This document shows positions 1-11,319 of a stretch of 64,000 nt of DNA, one piece after another. Below the pieces are notes generated by a model. It saw nothing but the letters and a program-made list of their open reading frames with translations. It was not told where the DNA came from and did not search any database. The stretch is from assembly GCA_018340805.1 (NCBI GenBank), contig JACMZG010001913.1:5371442-5435441 (forward strand), in the 5' to 3' direction. Source of the stretch: Microvelia longipes. Lineage: Eukaryota > Arthropoda > Insecta > Hemiptera > Veliidae. A program made the position numbers and the translations under genes. Position 1 is the first letter of the stretch; each line of letters starts with the position of its first letter.

Positions 1-387
1 TACTCTAATTAAACCTGGGTAGAATTAATAATTAACAAATTGACCTACATCTATCATTTATTTTGCTCATTGTTTCAAAATTACTTTTTATCTTTTTCAA
101 AGTCAAGATTAAAATTAAACGAGTTAATTTTTATAAAAATTAACAAAAAACGAGTGGATTTCTTTGACATTAATACTAAGCCACTTTAAGTTATCATTTC
201 TAAAAATCAACAATCTAAATGACTTGACTGGATGACTAATCAATTTTGAGTATTCATTTTTAAAAAAGAATATTTACAAAACAAGACATGATTGCTATAT
301 AAGCAACTTAAAATCCTAATTAAAATGACTAATCAACTTTAGTCGTTCATTTTTAATAAACACAATCCAAAAAACTATGAACGATAA
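1..387. other. AT-rich sequence without a recognisable gene
   Basis: No open reading frame of note. The phrase gactaatcaa followed by ttcattttta recurs near 230 and 330, hinting at a local degenerate duplication. Nothing else is supported. Confidence 0.6.
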
Positions 388-391
388 CTAT

Positions 392-1305
392 TATAACACA
401 CGGCTAAAGTCAGTTGACAGCGCGCCAAAAAATGTGGAAGGGAAAGCGTTCTATTAGTTTAGACCGACCTCGCCCCTTTCCCCTCCACCTCATGCCAACA
501 TCAGCATAAAAAATACCTTTTTAGTAAATAAAATCATAAAAAGGCAACACTTGTTGTAAACATTTGTAACCTCGCGTCACTTTTATTTCCCTCAATGTGC
601 ATTTTGATCTATTTGAGTTCGTTTTGTTTCATTCCAATCTGTTCAATTCATCCAATTATTGCAGAGTTGTAGTATGATCTGAGTTCCTATATTTGACGCA
701 TGGACATTGACGTATTCTTCGAGCAATTGAAGAACTTGCTCTTTGAGTACAACACAGGGTCCGTCAACCAAGAGACAGCATTTTTGCATGAGAGACATGG
801 CAAAATGTCATGTCTTTCAATAGATGACAACCTTGATTTTATTTAATTCATGAATACGTACTTGTCAGATAATTTCTATAATATAAAACAATACATATTC
901 AATTTTACAAACTCGACACAAAATAGCAGTTGGTTTTGGAAAAAAGTAATTATAGCTGACGATTTAAATAAACTTTTATCATAGAACTCTTATGATCCAT
1001 TGCATTACGTAATTAACAACTTCAACTCCTCTTAATTCATACTTCCGAACAAAGTTAAATCAACACTTAGTTGGTAAATTTAAAAGATACAACAATATTC
1101 CTACATAAAAAGTAGCAAATAATTGTTAAAAAATAAAAAATACGATATTAAATAAAAACAAATAATGAAATTCAAAAAATAACCTGACTTACAGTGTAAG
1201 TTGGGATTTTTTGTTACTTAAAAGAAGGCATTTTTTTGTTAAAAAAAGAGGGTTGAAAGCTTTGAGATTTGGGGGGTTGTCAACTGACTTTAGCCATGTG
1301 TTATA
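392..1305. mobile_element. Non-autonomous DNA transposon, 914 bp, inverted ends, 4-bp target duplication
   Basis: The left end (392-418, starting tataacacacggctaaagtc) is matched in inverted orientation by the right end (1279-1305) with one mismatch over 27 bases. CTAT lies directly outside both ends (388-391 and 1306-1309), as expected for a 4-bp target-site duplication. The interior has no transposase; the short ORF near the right end is not recognisable. The first 200 bases are closely repeated at 53316-53515, and the terminal motif recurs at 2486 and 33096, so this is a family. A 4-bp duplication is known for Sola-type and Ginger-type transposons among others; I do not assign a superfamily. 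Confidence 0.72.
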
Positions 1306-1444
1306 CTATAAGCATCTTCAAGAATTATTAAAAAATAATTCAAATGAGTTGAAATTTGATAAAAGAATATCCCTTAGTGTAATGAATAAGTTTGCTAAGT
1401 TTTGCTTTTTCTTTGGTCGTAAAAGTTTATCAGCATCGAGTAAG

Positions 1445-1650
1445 ATTGATGGTGGAATAGGTGACCGCGATGGATAAAACAAATTTATTCACTGCATCAG
1501 GACAAGCAAATGAGTCCGAACATGTTACTGTATAAATTTGATGATTTCAATATTCTAGGTCGAGCGAAGCGAATCCGAAATAGTAAGAATGAGCGTAGTG
1601 AATCCGACGTAGCGAGGAAAATTCGAGGTAGCCCGTACCGATTATGTATT
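1445..1650 (+). repeat. Family A repeat, 3' fragment
   Basis: Matches the 3' third of the dispersed family A (full copy at 24201-25085): the gtgaccgc...aataaaac part, two copies of the gagcgaagcgaatccgaa segment, then the ending gaggaaaattcgaggtagcccgtacc. Truncated on the 5' side and diverged. Confidence 0.7.
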
Positions 1651-1706
1651 TTTGTTTAAAATCGGAATTTTCAATGCAACTGAACGACAATTATGGGTTA
1701 CCCATT

Positions 1707-2130
1707 AGACAAGCAGGGGTGTTTTGTTAATAAAAGTGTAATGGCTGGAACCGGTCTCAATTTTTCGTAAATACCTTCCTGAACAAGGATCTGCAATTCT
1801 GCCGACTCGTATCGGATGGGTGTCCCAGGCAGATCGCACTTTAGGGGTCAAAGGTTCTGCCTGGGACACCCATCCGATACGAGTCGGCAGAATTGTAGAG
1901 ATCCTTGTTCAGGAAGGTATTTACGAAAAAATTGAGACCGGTTCCAGCCATTACATTGTTTGTTACCTCGGGTAGTAAATTGACCTGTAAAGTGCGTTCT
2001 GCCTGGGAACGCCATCGATTACGAGTCGGTTAGAATTGCAGATGCCTTGTTCAGGAAGTATTTACGAAAATTGAGACCGTTTCCAGCCATTACACTTTTT
2101 ATTAACATAACACCCCTGGGCTTTTGGTCT
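1707..2130. mobile_element. Foldback element H, copy 1, with a near-perfect long hairpin
   Basis: The ends are inverted: the left has agacaagcaggggtgttttg, the right the complement of agaccaaaagcccaggggtg. Inside, 1739-1832 and 1857-1952 are nearly perfect reverse complements (about 94 bases per arm) around a 24-base loop. A third, degraded copy of the arm follows before the right end. The same element occurs at 34731-35299, where a 5-bp target duplication is visible; none is clear here. There is no coding capacity. Confidence 0.78.
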
Positions 2131-2485
2131 AATAAGATGGAACATCTAATAAGATGGTAAGACAAAAGACCACTTACTTGTTACTCTGAGAAAACATAAA
2201 CACAGTTGTATTATATTTGCATTGAGGTCAATTAAGAATGAAAAGTTGTGTTATAGTTATGCCGACTAGTTCTCACGGCTTTCTGTTTTTCCTCAACTTT
2301 TTTCAATTCGAAGTTACATCTCGCCAGGTTTCGTCACTCCTACACTTTGCATAATTTAACTACAACAAGATTATAGTTTGCAGCACCTCCTCTCATTCCA
2401 TCGGATCAGGATGTTTGACCAGGAGTAGACAGCGGTGGTACAGAGGGGTGGAAAAAAACCTTTGAAAATCGGGAAACCGCCTCTA

Positions 2486-2600
2486 TAATACGACACACGG
2501 TTAAAAGCAGTTGACAGGGTGAAAAAAAATGCGAGGGAGTCAATGTTTTTAGTCCTGGGGGTTGAACCACGCCCTAATGAGGCCAACCTCATTACACTAA
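2486..2600 (+). repeat. Fragment related to the inverted-end family of 392-1305
   Basis: Starts with acgacacacggttaaaagcagttgacag-like sequence (shown here in part) and continues with gcgaggga and accacgccct. The closest relative is 33096-33260, not the 392-1305 copy. No right end was found. Confidence 0.55.
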
Positions 2601-2683
2601 ACAACTGCGGGTCCTGGCTATGATTCCTGCGAGTCCCACGTATATAAAATACGTAAATACGTTTCACGAAAATTTGTATGTGT

Positions 2684-2752
<69 letters not shown>
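2684..2752. repeat. (TA)n microsatellite
   Basis: About 70 bases of almost pure TA, with one phase slip near 2710. Confidence 0.95.
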
Positions 2753-2758
<6 letters not shown>

Positions 2759-2944
2759 CTACAAAAAGACAAAAATATATACAAAATTAAAAAGGTTGTA
2801 TTTACCGCAAGTTGAAGAAGCAATCGAAGAATCAGCTACCGTCGATACTTGCTGTTGGATATAAATATCCCTGGACCGGTTTCGGCATAACGCCATCATC
2901 AGCAGGCGGGGCAACACTCGAGGTCTCAACTAATAAAGTTAAAT

Positions 2945-3190
2945 CCTTATACATGGTTTTTAGGACACAGAATCAAATGAAACCGTTCCGATATGGCCAC
3001 TTTAAGTGACCAAAAAGTAAAACTGTGAAAAATAACAGAGAACCAAAAATAACGCTAGGTAAAAAATTATTTTCGAGTGAGGTGTCGTTTTCGATGTTTC
3101 TGGGGTGCTGAATCCAATAAAACCAGTCCGGAGTCGATAAGACTTATTAAAAATAAGCTTTTCAGGTTCGAATCTTGGTACCGTTGCTAA
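2945..3190 (+). repeat. Family B internal repeat units
   Basis: Two degenerate units of the family B core seen three times at 63180-63560: the series gaatcaaatgaaaccgttcc, gccactttaagtgacc, aaaagt, then ttcgagtgaggtgtcgtttt. The ORF overlapping the first unit (from 2812) is not recognisable and probably not a gene. Confidence 0.6.
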
Positions 3191-3212
3191 TATTTTATCA
3201 TCTAATATGCTG

Positions 3213-4140
3213 TACGAGGTTTGTTCAAAAGGATCGTGAATTTTGTTTTTTTTTTTAATTATTTATTTATTCATGAATACCTATTTTGTCCCCTTCAAAG
3301 TCCCCATGAGATATTATACACTTGTGGCAACGGTTTTTCCAATCTTCGAAGCACTTCAAAATATCATTTTTTTGTCTTGTTCAGCTCCTCCTTCGATACC
3401 GTCTTTTTCTCGTCAAGCGTAGCGTCGTCCATTGATGGGCCTCTTCAGTTTAAGGAACAAGAAAATGTCACAGGGGCCAGATCACAGGGGATCTGGCTGT
3501 GTCAACATTAGTGTGTTGTTTATAGCCAAAAAGTCGCGCACAACTAAAGATGTGTAAGTAGGGGCGCTATCGTGGTGTAAAAGCCAATTTTTGGTCATCC
3601 ACAAATCCAGGCGTTTCTGGCGGATTACGATTCTGACGAATTTCGCGGCGACCCGTCTCATGCCCAAATCATTGATAAAAATCGAATGGCATGAGCCAAT
3701 CGATATGTTTGTTTAGGTGTCTAGAGATATTGCTGACTCTAACGGTGATTTGACAATTGGCCAATATCATTTTCTCCACTTCAACAACGTATGATGTTGA
3801 AGTGCTCAGGCGTCCGGCACGCTCTTCGTCGTTCACATCTTCTCGGCCTTCTGATTACATCTTGTACCACCGATAAACCTTGCTTCGGTCCAAGGTAGCT
3901 TCTCCGTATGCCACAGTCAACATTCGGAATGCATCCGCGCACTTAATTTCGTTTTCCTCACAAAATTTGATACAGGTTCTTTGATCCATTTTTTGAATGG
4001 GTAAAATCGAAGACGATCCAAAAACACGTGCAAAGCAAAGCATCTGTCAACAATTAAGTGAACATTCAAAATGGCCTTATCGGCATAAGTGAGAGACATG
4101 AGTACCAACATAAGGCCACAAAAAGATCGAAATTCGAAAT
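3213..4140 (-). pseudogene. Decayed mariner-type transposase (Tc1/mariner superfamily)
   Basis: On the minus strand the N-terminal part (about 3855-4010) reads QRTCIKFCEENEIKCADAF and then ATLDRSKVYRWYKM, the DNA-binding helix-turn-helix region of mariner transposases. A middle part (about 3480-3670) reads LGMRRVAAKF-like sequence followed by WLLHHDSAPTYTS, the region of the second catalytic aspartate. A C-terminal part (about 3240-3440) contains RPINGRRYATLDEKKTVSKE-like sequence. The reading frame is broken repeatedly and sections are missing, including most of the first catalytic region. The 3' end is followed by tacgaggtttgttcaaaagg at 3213, a plausible inverted-repeat end next to TA; the matching 5' end is not visible. 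The gene is dead. Confidence 0.9.
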
Positions 4141-4360
4141 GCGCACTTTCTTGTTCATCAATCCTGTTTTTGCTTAAGTTTTTGGTATGAAAAAAAAAAC
4201 TTCAGTTATATATAACTCAGTTATACATATATTCAATAAATGAGCAGTAGCGCAATAACTTATTACTTAATATGTTTGAATTTTCCAAGGAAACTGCGCT
4301 GAAACTAGCATACACTTCAAATGAGTGCAAATAATGCAATGCCATGTAGTGTATAATCCA

Positions 4361-4440
4361 GGGGCGGACTGGCCATTGAAGGCGAGGGCGGCTTTCCTCC
4401 TTGGACCCCTCAGCCAAAAATAACATAAAAAAATATCGAC
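4361..4440 (+). repeat. Transposon-like terminus, caggggcggactggcc type
   Basis: The sequence caggggcggactggccattg followed by cgagggcggctttcctcctt matches, inverted, the end at 40865-40926. A related start (cagtggcggactgagcc) lies at 5218. Starts of the form CAGNGGCG are common at hAT-type ends; the partner end of this copy is not identified. Confidence 0.5.
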
Positions 4441-5217
4441 ATTTTTTAAACACATTTTTAAAGTTATGGTATATACATTTAGCTTAATCAAGCAGGGCTC
4501 TATAGCAGCATTATAAGGCTCTAGATATTTATTTTTAAGTTATATTTTGATCTTTGATTAAATGAAGTTAATTAATTAGTCGAAGATCATTTTAATAAGA
4601 CCACAATAATCTGGGGTCTAATTAATTAAATTAAGCTTGCTATAATCATTAATACTACTCTTGTTAAAAGTGGACCTCGCTACTTGAAAAGTAATATGGG
4701 ACTCCCCTTTTTGGCCCCTTGAGATTTAGATTTAGGCCCTTTTAGGTCAAACCTTCCTAGGGTCTTTTTAGCTCACTGATATAATATATGGAATAAATAT
4801 AATAAATAAATAAATATGAAAAAAATTATAAATTATGAATTTCATTATAAAATATGTGCGATATATGTGTATTTACTTCAAGTGGGCCATCAAGGTCGCT
4901 AATTCAGTGACCCTATATGACACTACATGATTGATTATTCACCAGGCATACTAGACAGATACCTACACTGTATTATGTCTAAAACCTATCCAAGTCTTAG
5001 GATGTAGATTATGCAAAACAAATAGCTTGTTTAATATAATACAAGATAGCTATCAGTATTGCATGTGTTCAGTGTTAAATGCATATTTATAAATATGCAT
5101 TCATGACCTTTTATTGTAACCTTAATGTCCTTCGTCGAGGAATACAAGTGAAATTTTAACCAAAATCTAATATAATATGTATAATCGTGGAAACGATAAA
5201 ATAAATGGACTTAGGCC
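4441..5217. other. AT-rich interval, no gene seen
   Basis: Only scattered phrases of the gggcccctt / aggccctttt type occur, probably the body of the element starting at 4361. No coding signal. Confidence 0.5.
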
Positions 5218-5290
5218 CAGTGGCGGACTGAGCCAAAAAGGCCTGTGGTGGGTTCGGCCTACAAGGGCCCAAACCTACATCTTAGAGGGG
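5218..5290 (+). repeat. Second transposon-like terminus, cagtggcggactgagcc
   Basis: Related to the ends at 4361 and 40926. The following ggttcggcctacaagggccc and aaacctacatct phrases recur at 40230-40275, so this is a dispersed family. Confidence 0.5.
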
Positions 5291-5364
5291 GGGGGTCCTA
5301 TATGGCTTTCCAAGTAGAGAGTTCTACACTTAACTGGAGTAAAAAATAAAATAAAATGCCCGTT

Positions 5365-5455
5365 TTAGGGGCCTTTCGGCCCATCAGGGTATTTACCCTG
5401 CGGGAACAACCTTAGGTGGGTTAACTTTAGGTGCATCTACTATTCTCTAAGAATT
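5365..5455 (+). repeat. Short dispersed repeat, copy 1
   Basis: The phrases atcagggtatttaccctgcg, ggaacaaccttag and gcatctac are repeated at 32155-32245 in the same order. Function unknown. Confidence 0.6.
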
Positions 5456-5700
5456 AATAAAGTAGACGAAATATTTTAAATACAAATACTATTCATGTAA
5501 TCTTAGAGCATAGCCCGGGCTGCGAACCCCGGACCTCTGGTGCCGAAATCGAGTGCAATTTTTTTTATAAATATTCTTTTTTTTAAATTACATATTTATC
5601 AATAATTTATGAATTCATTATAAAGTACCTCTCGCATGAGGTCTTGAAAAAGACCTGTGCCGCGAGAGGGCAATCTAAGCAACTTTTTTCTCTACATTCT

Positions 5701-7335
5701 CTTATTATTATTATTAATTGTGAGGGTAGGTGTAAAACCTTTTGCACTGCGACTTTGAGTCTTTTGTACAAGTACCCTCGTGTTTTAAGCTTATAGGAGA
5801 TCCTTTCCTTTTATTATTTCTAAAAGTTTGTGTACTAAGTTGGCATCTGGGTTTTCAATTCTGCTTAGTGTGGCTTCTCCAAACAATAGAAATCTCTTGT
5901 ATGCTAGAGCTCCGCATTCAAAGATGATGTGTGATGATGTTTCAGGGCATTGGCCACAGAGTCTACAGACAGGCTCTTCTTGAAATATGCCGATGGTATG
6001 CATATGTTTGCGTAAGTGACAATGACCAGTTATTAAGCCCGTCACTATATTCAAGTTTTTCTTATTTAGCTTTAGAAGAGCCAATCTGTCAATTTGGCTT
6101 GAGGACTTCTCAACATGAGTTTACTGTGCCTCAAACCAGGAGCATTATTCTAGTATTGTTGGTGTTTACCTCTAAGTCATTCATTCACTGCCGTCTTGAC
6201 TTGTGTTTTCGAAATGCAAATAACTGGTTCAGGTCCTATTGGAGTTTGATTTGAACCTTGTCTTGCTAAATCATCTGCAACCTCATTACTATCTATACCT
6301 TTATGTCCTGGAACCCATCTAACTGATACTTGATTTTCAGCAGCCAAACTGGTAAGGTTTTGTAAACATTCCCACACCAGTTTAGAGTTAACTTTGTTGG
6401 ATCCCAGGGCTTTTATGGCAGCTTGACTGTCAGTATAAATGAACACTGACGCTTGCTTAGTGTTTCGCTTGAGATTTTCGAGAATCCAGGTGTTAAATGA
6501 GAACAATTCTGACTGAAAGACTGAGGCATGTTTGCCTAGAGGGATAGAGATTTTATTTTCAGTGTTAAATTCATACACACCTCCACCTGATCCGCTGTCC
6601 ATTTTAGATCCATCTGTAAACCACACAACAGCATCGTCTTTTGGTGGAAAGGAGTCTTCAACAAAGTTACAACTATAAGTAAGAACGGTTGATCATAGGA
6701 GTAAGATATTGTCATGTGGTCGGAGTTCATATCTAGTAATGGATTACGAATCAGTGTGATTATTTCAGAGTGTCCCCGGTGTGGATTTGATTTCCAGTTA
6801 CCAGAAATTTGTGGTCTATATGCTGCTAATCGAGCTTCGCTTTTGATGACAAGTTCAAGAGGAGGAAGCCCTAGCATTACTTCTAAAGAAACTGTAGGAC
6901 TTGTGCTCATAGATCCAGTTATTGAAAGACAGGCCAGCCTCTGAACAGAGTTTAATTGTTTTACAGCAGTGGCTTGGTTTGTTTTAGGCCACCATACCAG
7001 AGAACAGTATGTGATTACTGGTCTGACTACCATTAAGTAAAGCCAGTATAAAACACGTGGTTTTAAACCCCAAATTTTTCCAAAGGCTCTCCTTAAGGAT
7101 AAAGTATTAGTTTGATTTGTGAATGACTCTATCTAGGTGAGGGTTCCAAGTCAGTTTTTTATCTAGTATCACTCCAAGGTACTTTACATGATCAGTTAAC
7201 TGTAATCTTCTTCAAACAGCATTGGGGTTCTTACAGTAGGTTGATTTCGCTGCTTGGTAAAGATTATTAGAGCTGTTTTAGAAGGATTAACTGAGAGATT
7301 AACATCTCGACACCACTTTTCAATTAGTGATATTG
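5701..7335 (-). mobile_element. 5'-truncated LINE, LOA/Jockey-like, with RNase H
   Basis: The minus strand carries the last part of a LINE ORF2. It begins inside the reverse transcriptase (about 7325) and runs to a 3' end at a TAA microsatellite (plus-strand ttattattattatt near 5701-5716), a tail style known for some LINE clades. The 5' part is missing, as is usual for incomplete reverse transcription. No clear target duplication was found. Confidence 0.82.
5791..7327 (-). pseudogene. ORF2 C-terminal half: end of reverse transcriptase, RNase H, CCHC-like tail
   Basis: Reading on the minus strand from 7327: IEKWCRDVNLSVNPSKTAL, the late RT palm/thumb region; then a stop and frame changes; then PVITYCSLVWW and MLGLPPLELVIKSEARLAAY (about 6536-7033), the usual linker after RT. 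RNase H follows at 6177-6626: FTDGSK, QSELFSF, YTDSQAA and GHKGIDSNEVADDLAR supply the catalytic D, E, D and final D, all present. The C-terminal section (5791-6084) has CRLCGQCPETSSHIIFEC, a C-x2-C-x8-H-x4-C finger typical of LINE ORF2 tails. The pieces lie in different frames, so the copy cannot make one protein. RNase H with this linker suggests the LOA or Jockey group; the exact clade is uncertain. Confidence 0.88.
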
Positions 7336-8364
7336 GGTACATTCTCTTCCTTATATGAATATTATTTTTTTATTGGTAATTTATAAATTATTTAGATAGA
7401 AAGAAAAAATAAAATAAAATATATTTAAAAATAAAATATAATAATTATAATTTATAAGGTTTTAAAAATGAATATATAAAAAACTGTATTTTTAATACAG
7501 TTATATTAATTTGAAATTTTATAAAATATTTTGATAGGTTTACTAATCTAATAATTTCAAGATTTTTAAACAGGTTAGCGATAAGATTCAGGGTTAGTTG
7601 TTAGTATTATTTACATTTATTTGGTTAGTTAGGCATAGTATATGATTGTTTGTTACAGTCATTATTTTTAGCGTTTTCTTTTCTTTGTGAAGAAGTGCTG
7701 TTTGATTGTCTGTTTGAAAGTTTCCATTTTACTAACTAGAGTAGTAATAAAAGAGAAGTTACGAGAAGTTAGTTCTTCAACTAGAGCAGTATTTACGATA
7801 ATACGACAGTATGGCCGTAAGGGCTTGACTATTGAATACATCAATATCGAAGGCGCATTTCTTACAACAGTGCTAGGGACACTGAGTATCAAGTAATTTA
7901 CTGAATTTGGCTAGTATTTCTCGCAAGAAGTGATTATATACAATAGTATAATGGAATAGTTGGAATTGAATAAGATAATGCTAGGGGAGAGAATAAACAA
8001 GGGGAATGGAATGTACCAGGAGTCCTGGTCCAGGACGCACCTCGTTATCTAATAATCAAATACCTTTACGTGTAACTATGTTGTTTTAATACAACATGAA
8101 CAACATATTTCTCACTATTTGTCAATGTCAGTACAATCGACTAAACTCGTGTTTTAATCAACTCATCCCAGTTAGTGGCAAAGAAAATCGTCGCAATGGA
8201 AAAATTGCTCTTATAAAGGTCTTAAGATTATTTGTAAGATTTCATTATTAAGAAGTTTTTATTTTTCATCAAAAATGACGGTCGTCGGTCTATGTACGCT
8301 GACGAAGACGAATGTCGAAAATTATCTAAAATCAATAACCATAACACCTATTTTAATGTTTTAT
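7336..8364. other. AT-rich interval, no gene seen
   Basis: Two overlapping short ORFs on opposite strands near 7670-7890 show no recognisable domain. The rest is AT-rich with no repeat I can match elsewhere in the window. Confidence 0.5.
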
Positions 8365-8365
8365 G

Positions 8366-8456
<91 letters not shown>

Positions 8457-8466
8457 TATATATATA
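8365..8466. repeat. (TA)n microsatellite next to a SINE end
   Basis: About 100 bases of TA with phase slips. It lies where the 3' end of the minus-strand SINE would be, so it may be the SINE tail or its target. Confidence 0.9.
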
Positions 8467-8955
8467 AAATGGTATGCTCGGCTAGCTTTTCTCGGACCAA
8501 CTAAAACCTCGTAAGTAATGTTTATCTTTTTTCCCTTATTGCGGAAATAGCTAGTGATAGACATAGTGATTGTCATTAGGGAAAGGTGATGGATCACCTA
8601 GCAAGTAGGCAATGTTTTTGGGCCCTTTTTTCTAACACCTAGATAGAAGATAGCGTTCTAACACATAAATCCTAGTGCAGGCATTCTGTATCTAATCCAC
8701 AGAAAAGCCGTGGCTTCATGATATGCTTCCTCCTGCTAGACTAAACTATACATGGCAGAAATACACACACACATTTTTATACATACATATATATAAATCG
8801 CACAGGCTCGGAACCACCGGCTTATTGTCCCTTTTGAAGGACGCCATGTGCTAGGATTTCCGTTCTCGAATGAAATCCTAGAGGTCCCGACTGGGATCGA
8901 ACCCGGACTGTCTAGCTGGCAGGGCACGTGCTAACCATAATACCGAGACCCCCTA
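8467..8955 (-). mobile_element. tRNA-derived SINE
   Basis: On the minus strand the 5' end near 8953 begins with a tRNA-like head. The A-box-like tggttagcacg is at 8927-8937 and the B box ggttcgatccc at 8893-8903, with spacing suitable for an internal RNA polymerase III promoter. A non-tRNA body follows with ggaaatcctagcacatgg and a section (8585-8750) that recurs at 27770-27950. The head is diverged and lacks a full cloverleaf, so this is a SINE and not a tRNA gene. The 3' limit is uncertain. Confidence 0.75.
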
Positions 8956-8999
8956 AATAGCTAGCATTGCCTTAGCTATATTTATTCATTAAAACTTGT

Positions 9000-9500
9000 T
9001 CTTCAAATAATTCCCTCAGGGATTTCTCTACCTCTTCTCTTTCCATTAAGTTTTACTTAACAACCTTTACTTAATAACCTGTCACAATCGACGATTAAAT
9101 AAATTAACATGTGAACGACAAATTCTTCAATTCGAAATGAAACCGGATTTAAATCTATTAAAAAGGAAATTAAAGAATGATTATAACATTAACGATATGA
9201 TGGATTGCGAGAATGAATTAAAAGAAATAGAGAATGATTCCATAGAGTTTCGTAAAGTGAATAGATAGGCTTGCACAAGATATTAATCGTGGTCTTTACA
9301 AGAAAAGATTGTATATCCGATGTGAACATGAATTATAAACTCATTATGATCAACTTTCTGTTTTACAATTACAGTTTTCGCATCAAGGGTAGTATGGAAC
9401 TAAGTGTAATTGACTTTATTTTTTATTTAGCAACTATAGTAATTATTAATTGTAATAACAATACTATAATAGTGACTTTACGAACTATTAAAGAAGAAAT
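9000..9500. other. AT-rich interval, no gene seen
   Basis: The ORF at 9271-9642 has low complexity and runs into repeat sequence; no domain is recognisable. Confidence 0.5.
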
Positions 9501-9504
9501 CAGG

Positions 9505-9572
9505 TACGGGGTACCTCGAAACTTGTGGAACCGTACCTTGGGTACGGATCAGGTACCCGTACCCCGTACCCT
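9505..9572. repeat. GGTACC-rich palindromic cluster
   Basis: Several self-complementary phrases sit together (ggtacggggtacc, ccgtaccttgggtacgg, ggtacccgtaccccgtaccc). They resemble the conserved 3' terminus of family A (ggtaccccgtaccc) repeated and inverted. Confidence 0.6.
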
Positions 9573-10164
9573 ATTATCAGATAATAGTATCAACATGCAT
9601 CTAGACCACGTATGTACCTTGTTTTTACAAGACGAAATGTAGAATTAAACTGAGTTCTACAAAAAAACACATATTTATGAACTCAATTTTGGTTCAAGTT
9701 GCGTAATTGTGATAAAAATTTGAATGGCATCAAAGGTTATGAGAAGTAGCGGTTGTTTTAGAGGGAGTATTCCAGTAAATCTTCTCTTCTTCCGGTCATT
9801 TCTGGTTTTCCCTAGTTCCAGTTTTTCTTGATACATTCAGTTAAAATTTCACAATTTGTGAGTTGTTGTTTTCAATATAATTTATACGATTTATTTGTAT
9901 TGTTGACGTGGTTTATACGAAAGTACTGATTTGTTTGTCAGCTTCCGTTGACCAAGCAAGATTTTGTGGAACTTACAAACATTTAATTAGTTAAAAGTTT
10001 TATTGGTTTCAAAGGACATTAAAAACATCTAATGATGTTTACAAACTTTTTGGGTGAAGGCAATGATTTTTTTTTTAGTTAAGCTAGTTGATAAGGAAGA
10101 GCTTTGTAAAAAAATAAGTTTTGAAAATCCAATATTTCTTCACTTACCATACTACAGTCAATCC

Positions 10165-11043
10165 TTTAGTTTAATAATCCCTAAGATTATAAGCATTTTG
10201 GGGATTGACCAATCAGAGAAGCCGCTGCCACCCGTTACTTAAAAAAGCAAGGATCTTGAATAAAGGGGATGACGCACTAAGTCGATTTGCCATACAAAAA
10301 AGTGACCCCATCGAGAACCGAAAAATAGAGACAATTCAACACAAAACACACGTCAAAAACTAACTGCACCAGCTTGGTACAAACTACGCATGCTTAAAAT
10401 TCTCATAACAGCGCAGGTCTTGAATTTTAGAGGCAAACTTACCTCTCAATGGTTTCCCATGGCTTATTGCTAGAGAAGGTTATAAACACGCTTAAATTAT
10501 CAATCACTAAAGTGGCTAAGTATAGTCCAAAATTTAAATTTAAATAAGCACAAATGACTTAACAAGCACCACAAATGTAACAATCACGAGAAGCACAGAA
10601 GAAAGTAGAGAAGCAAACTCGACAACATAACCTGTGTTTGGCGCCTTTTTTTATAGGGTAAGTTTGCTCCTATTTCTCTATCTCATAAAACTTCCATAGG
10701 GCAGAAATGTTCCTTAATGCGTCATCCCCTTTATTTAAGATCCTTGCTTGAAAAGAGAAAAAAATCCCTAACCGCTGTAGGGAAGTAACCTCCTTCCCGG
10801 CAATCATTCACTTCGTTTGTGGTTCTTTCTTGTGTTTACGTCGTTTTGAAAACTACTTTCAAATTAATCGTGAAAATTATATCAGAAAATAAAACTACAC
10901 AAAAGAAAAAAAAACATCGCCAAGAAAACACGGGTAAAATAACCTGATTTGTTTACAAAGTTTTTTCCCGCAACCCTCTTGAAGAATTTTTTTTTAGAAT
11001 TAACGGTGCCTAAACTGACCTGTCAACATTTTTAAAGTAGTCG
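10165..11043 (+). mobile_element. Element E1, split by a nested insertion
   Basis: Two pieces (about 10165-10234 and 10770-11043) match, in inverted orientation, the continuous sequence 19006-19349. Matching phrases include gattataagcattttgggga, gagaagccgctgcca, ggaggttatttccctacag-like sequence and gttttcttggcgatg. In the 19-kb copy the pieces are joined by a short hairpin; here they are separated by the element at 10245-10749. There is no coding capacity. Confidence 0.72.
10245..10749. mobile_element. Inverted-end element T2, copy 1, nested in E1
   Basis: The left end aagcaaggatcttgaataaa plus ggggatgacgca (10245-10276) is matched in inverted orientation by the right end (10718-10749) with one difference. 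Length about 505 bases, without an ORF for a transposase. Other copies are at 19447-19928 (left end missing) and 45519-45660 (right part only). Confidence 0.8.
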
Positions 11044-11185
11044 ATTGACTGTAAAGGGTGTTTAATTTCACTTCGCTTAATTCCAAGTTTAGCTGCACCA
11101 CTAAAAATAGAATGGAACAAAGGTGAGGTAAAGATTATTTAGTTCTGGGCAATTCAACCAAACAAATTTTATAATGTTCGATATT

Positions 11186-11262
11186 CGCCAGGCAAAGTCC
11201 GTAGCAGCGACACCGTCACTGATATGAAATTGATAACAAAAGGGTGATGAACGTAGAGATAA
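11186..11262 (+). repeat. Short dispersed repeat
   Basis: The phrases aaagtccgtagcagcg, caccgtcactgat, gaaattgataac and agggtgat recur at 15783-15855. Possibly part of a larger element whose other end resembles 11880-11965 and 16531-16630 (ggctcccatgctaatcctat). Confidence 0.55.
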
Positions 11263-11303
11263 ATACTAGAGGAGGTATAGCCTATCTCAATACATTGAAG
11301 ACA
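11263..11303 (+). repeat. MITE M, 5' terminal fragment
   Basis: atactagaggaggtatagcc followed by tatctcaatacatt matches the start of family M (see 52660-52985). Confidence 0.6.
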
Positions 11304-11319
11304 TAGTAAATGCATCCGT

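Noticed and set aside
2812..3009. 65-aa ORF as a small host gene
   Set aside because: Its second half lies in a family B repeat unit and no domain is recognisable.
5505..5570. Possible tRNA/SINE B box (ggttcgcagccc on the minus strand)
   Set aside because: No matching A box at the right distance and no second copy in the window.
8275..8597. ORFs on both strands rich in I and Y
   Set aside because: They read through a (TA)n tract; identical artefacts occur at 27950-28325 and 33792-34020.
8800..8955. tRNA gene
   Set aside because: B box and A-box-like sequence are present, but no complete cloverleaf or anticodon arm; the sequence continues as a SINE body.
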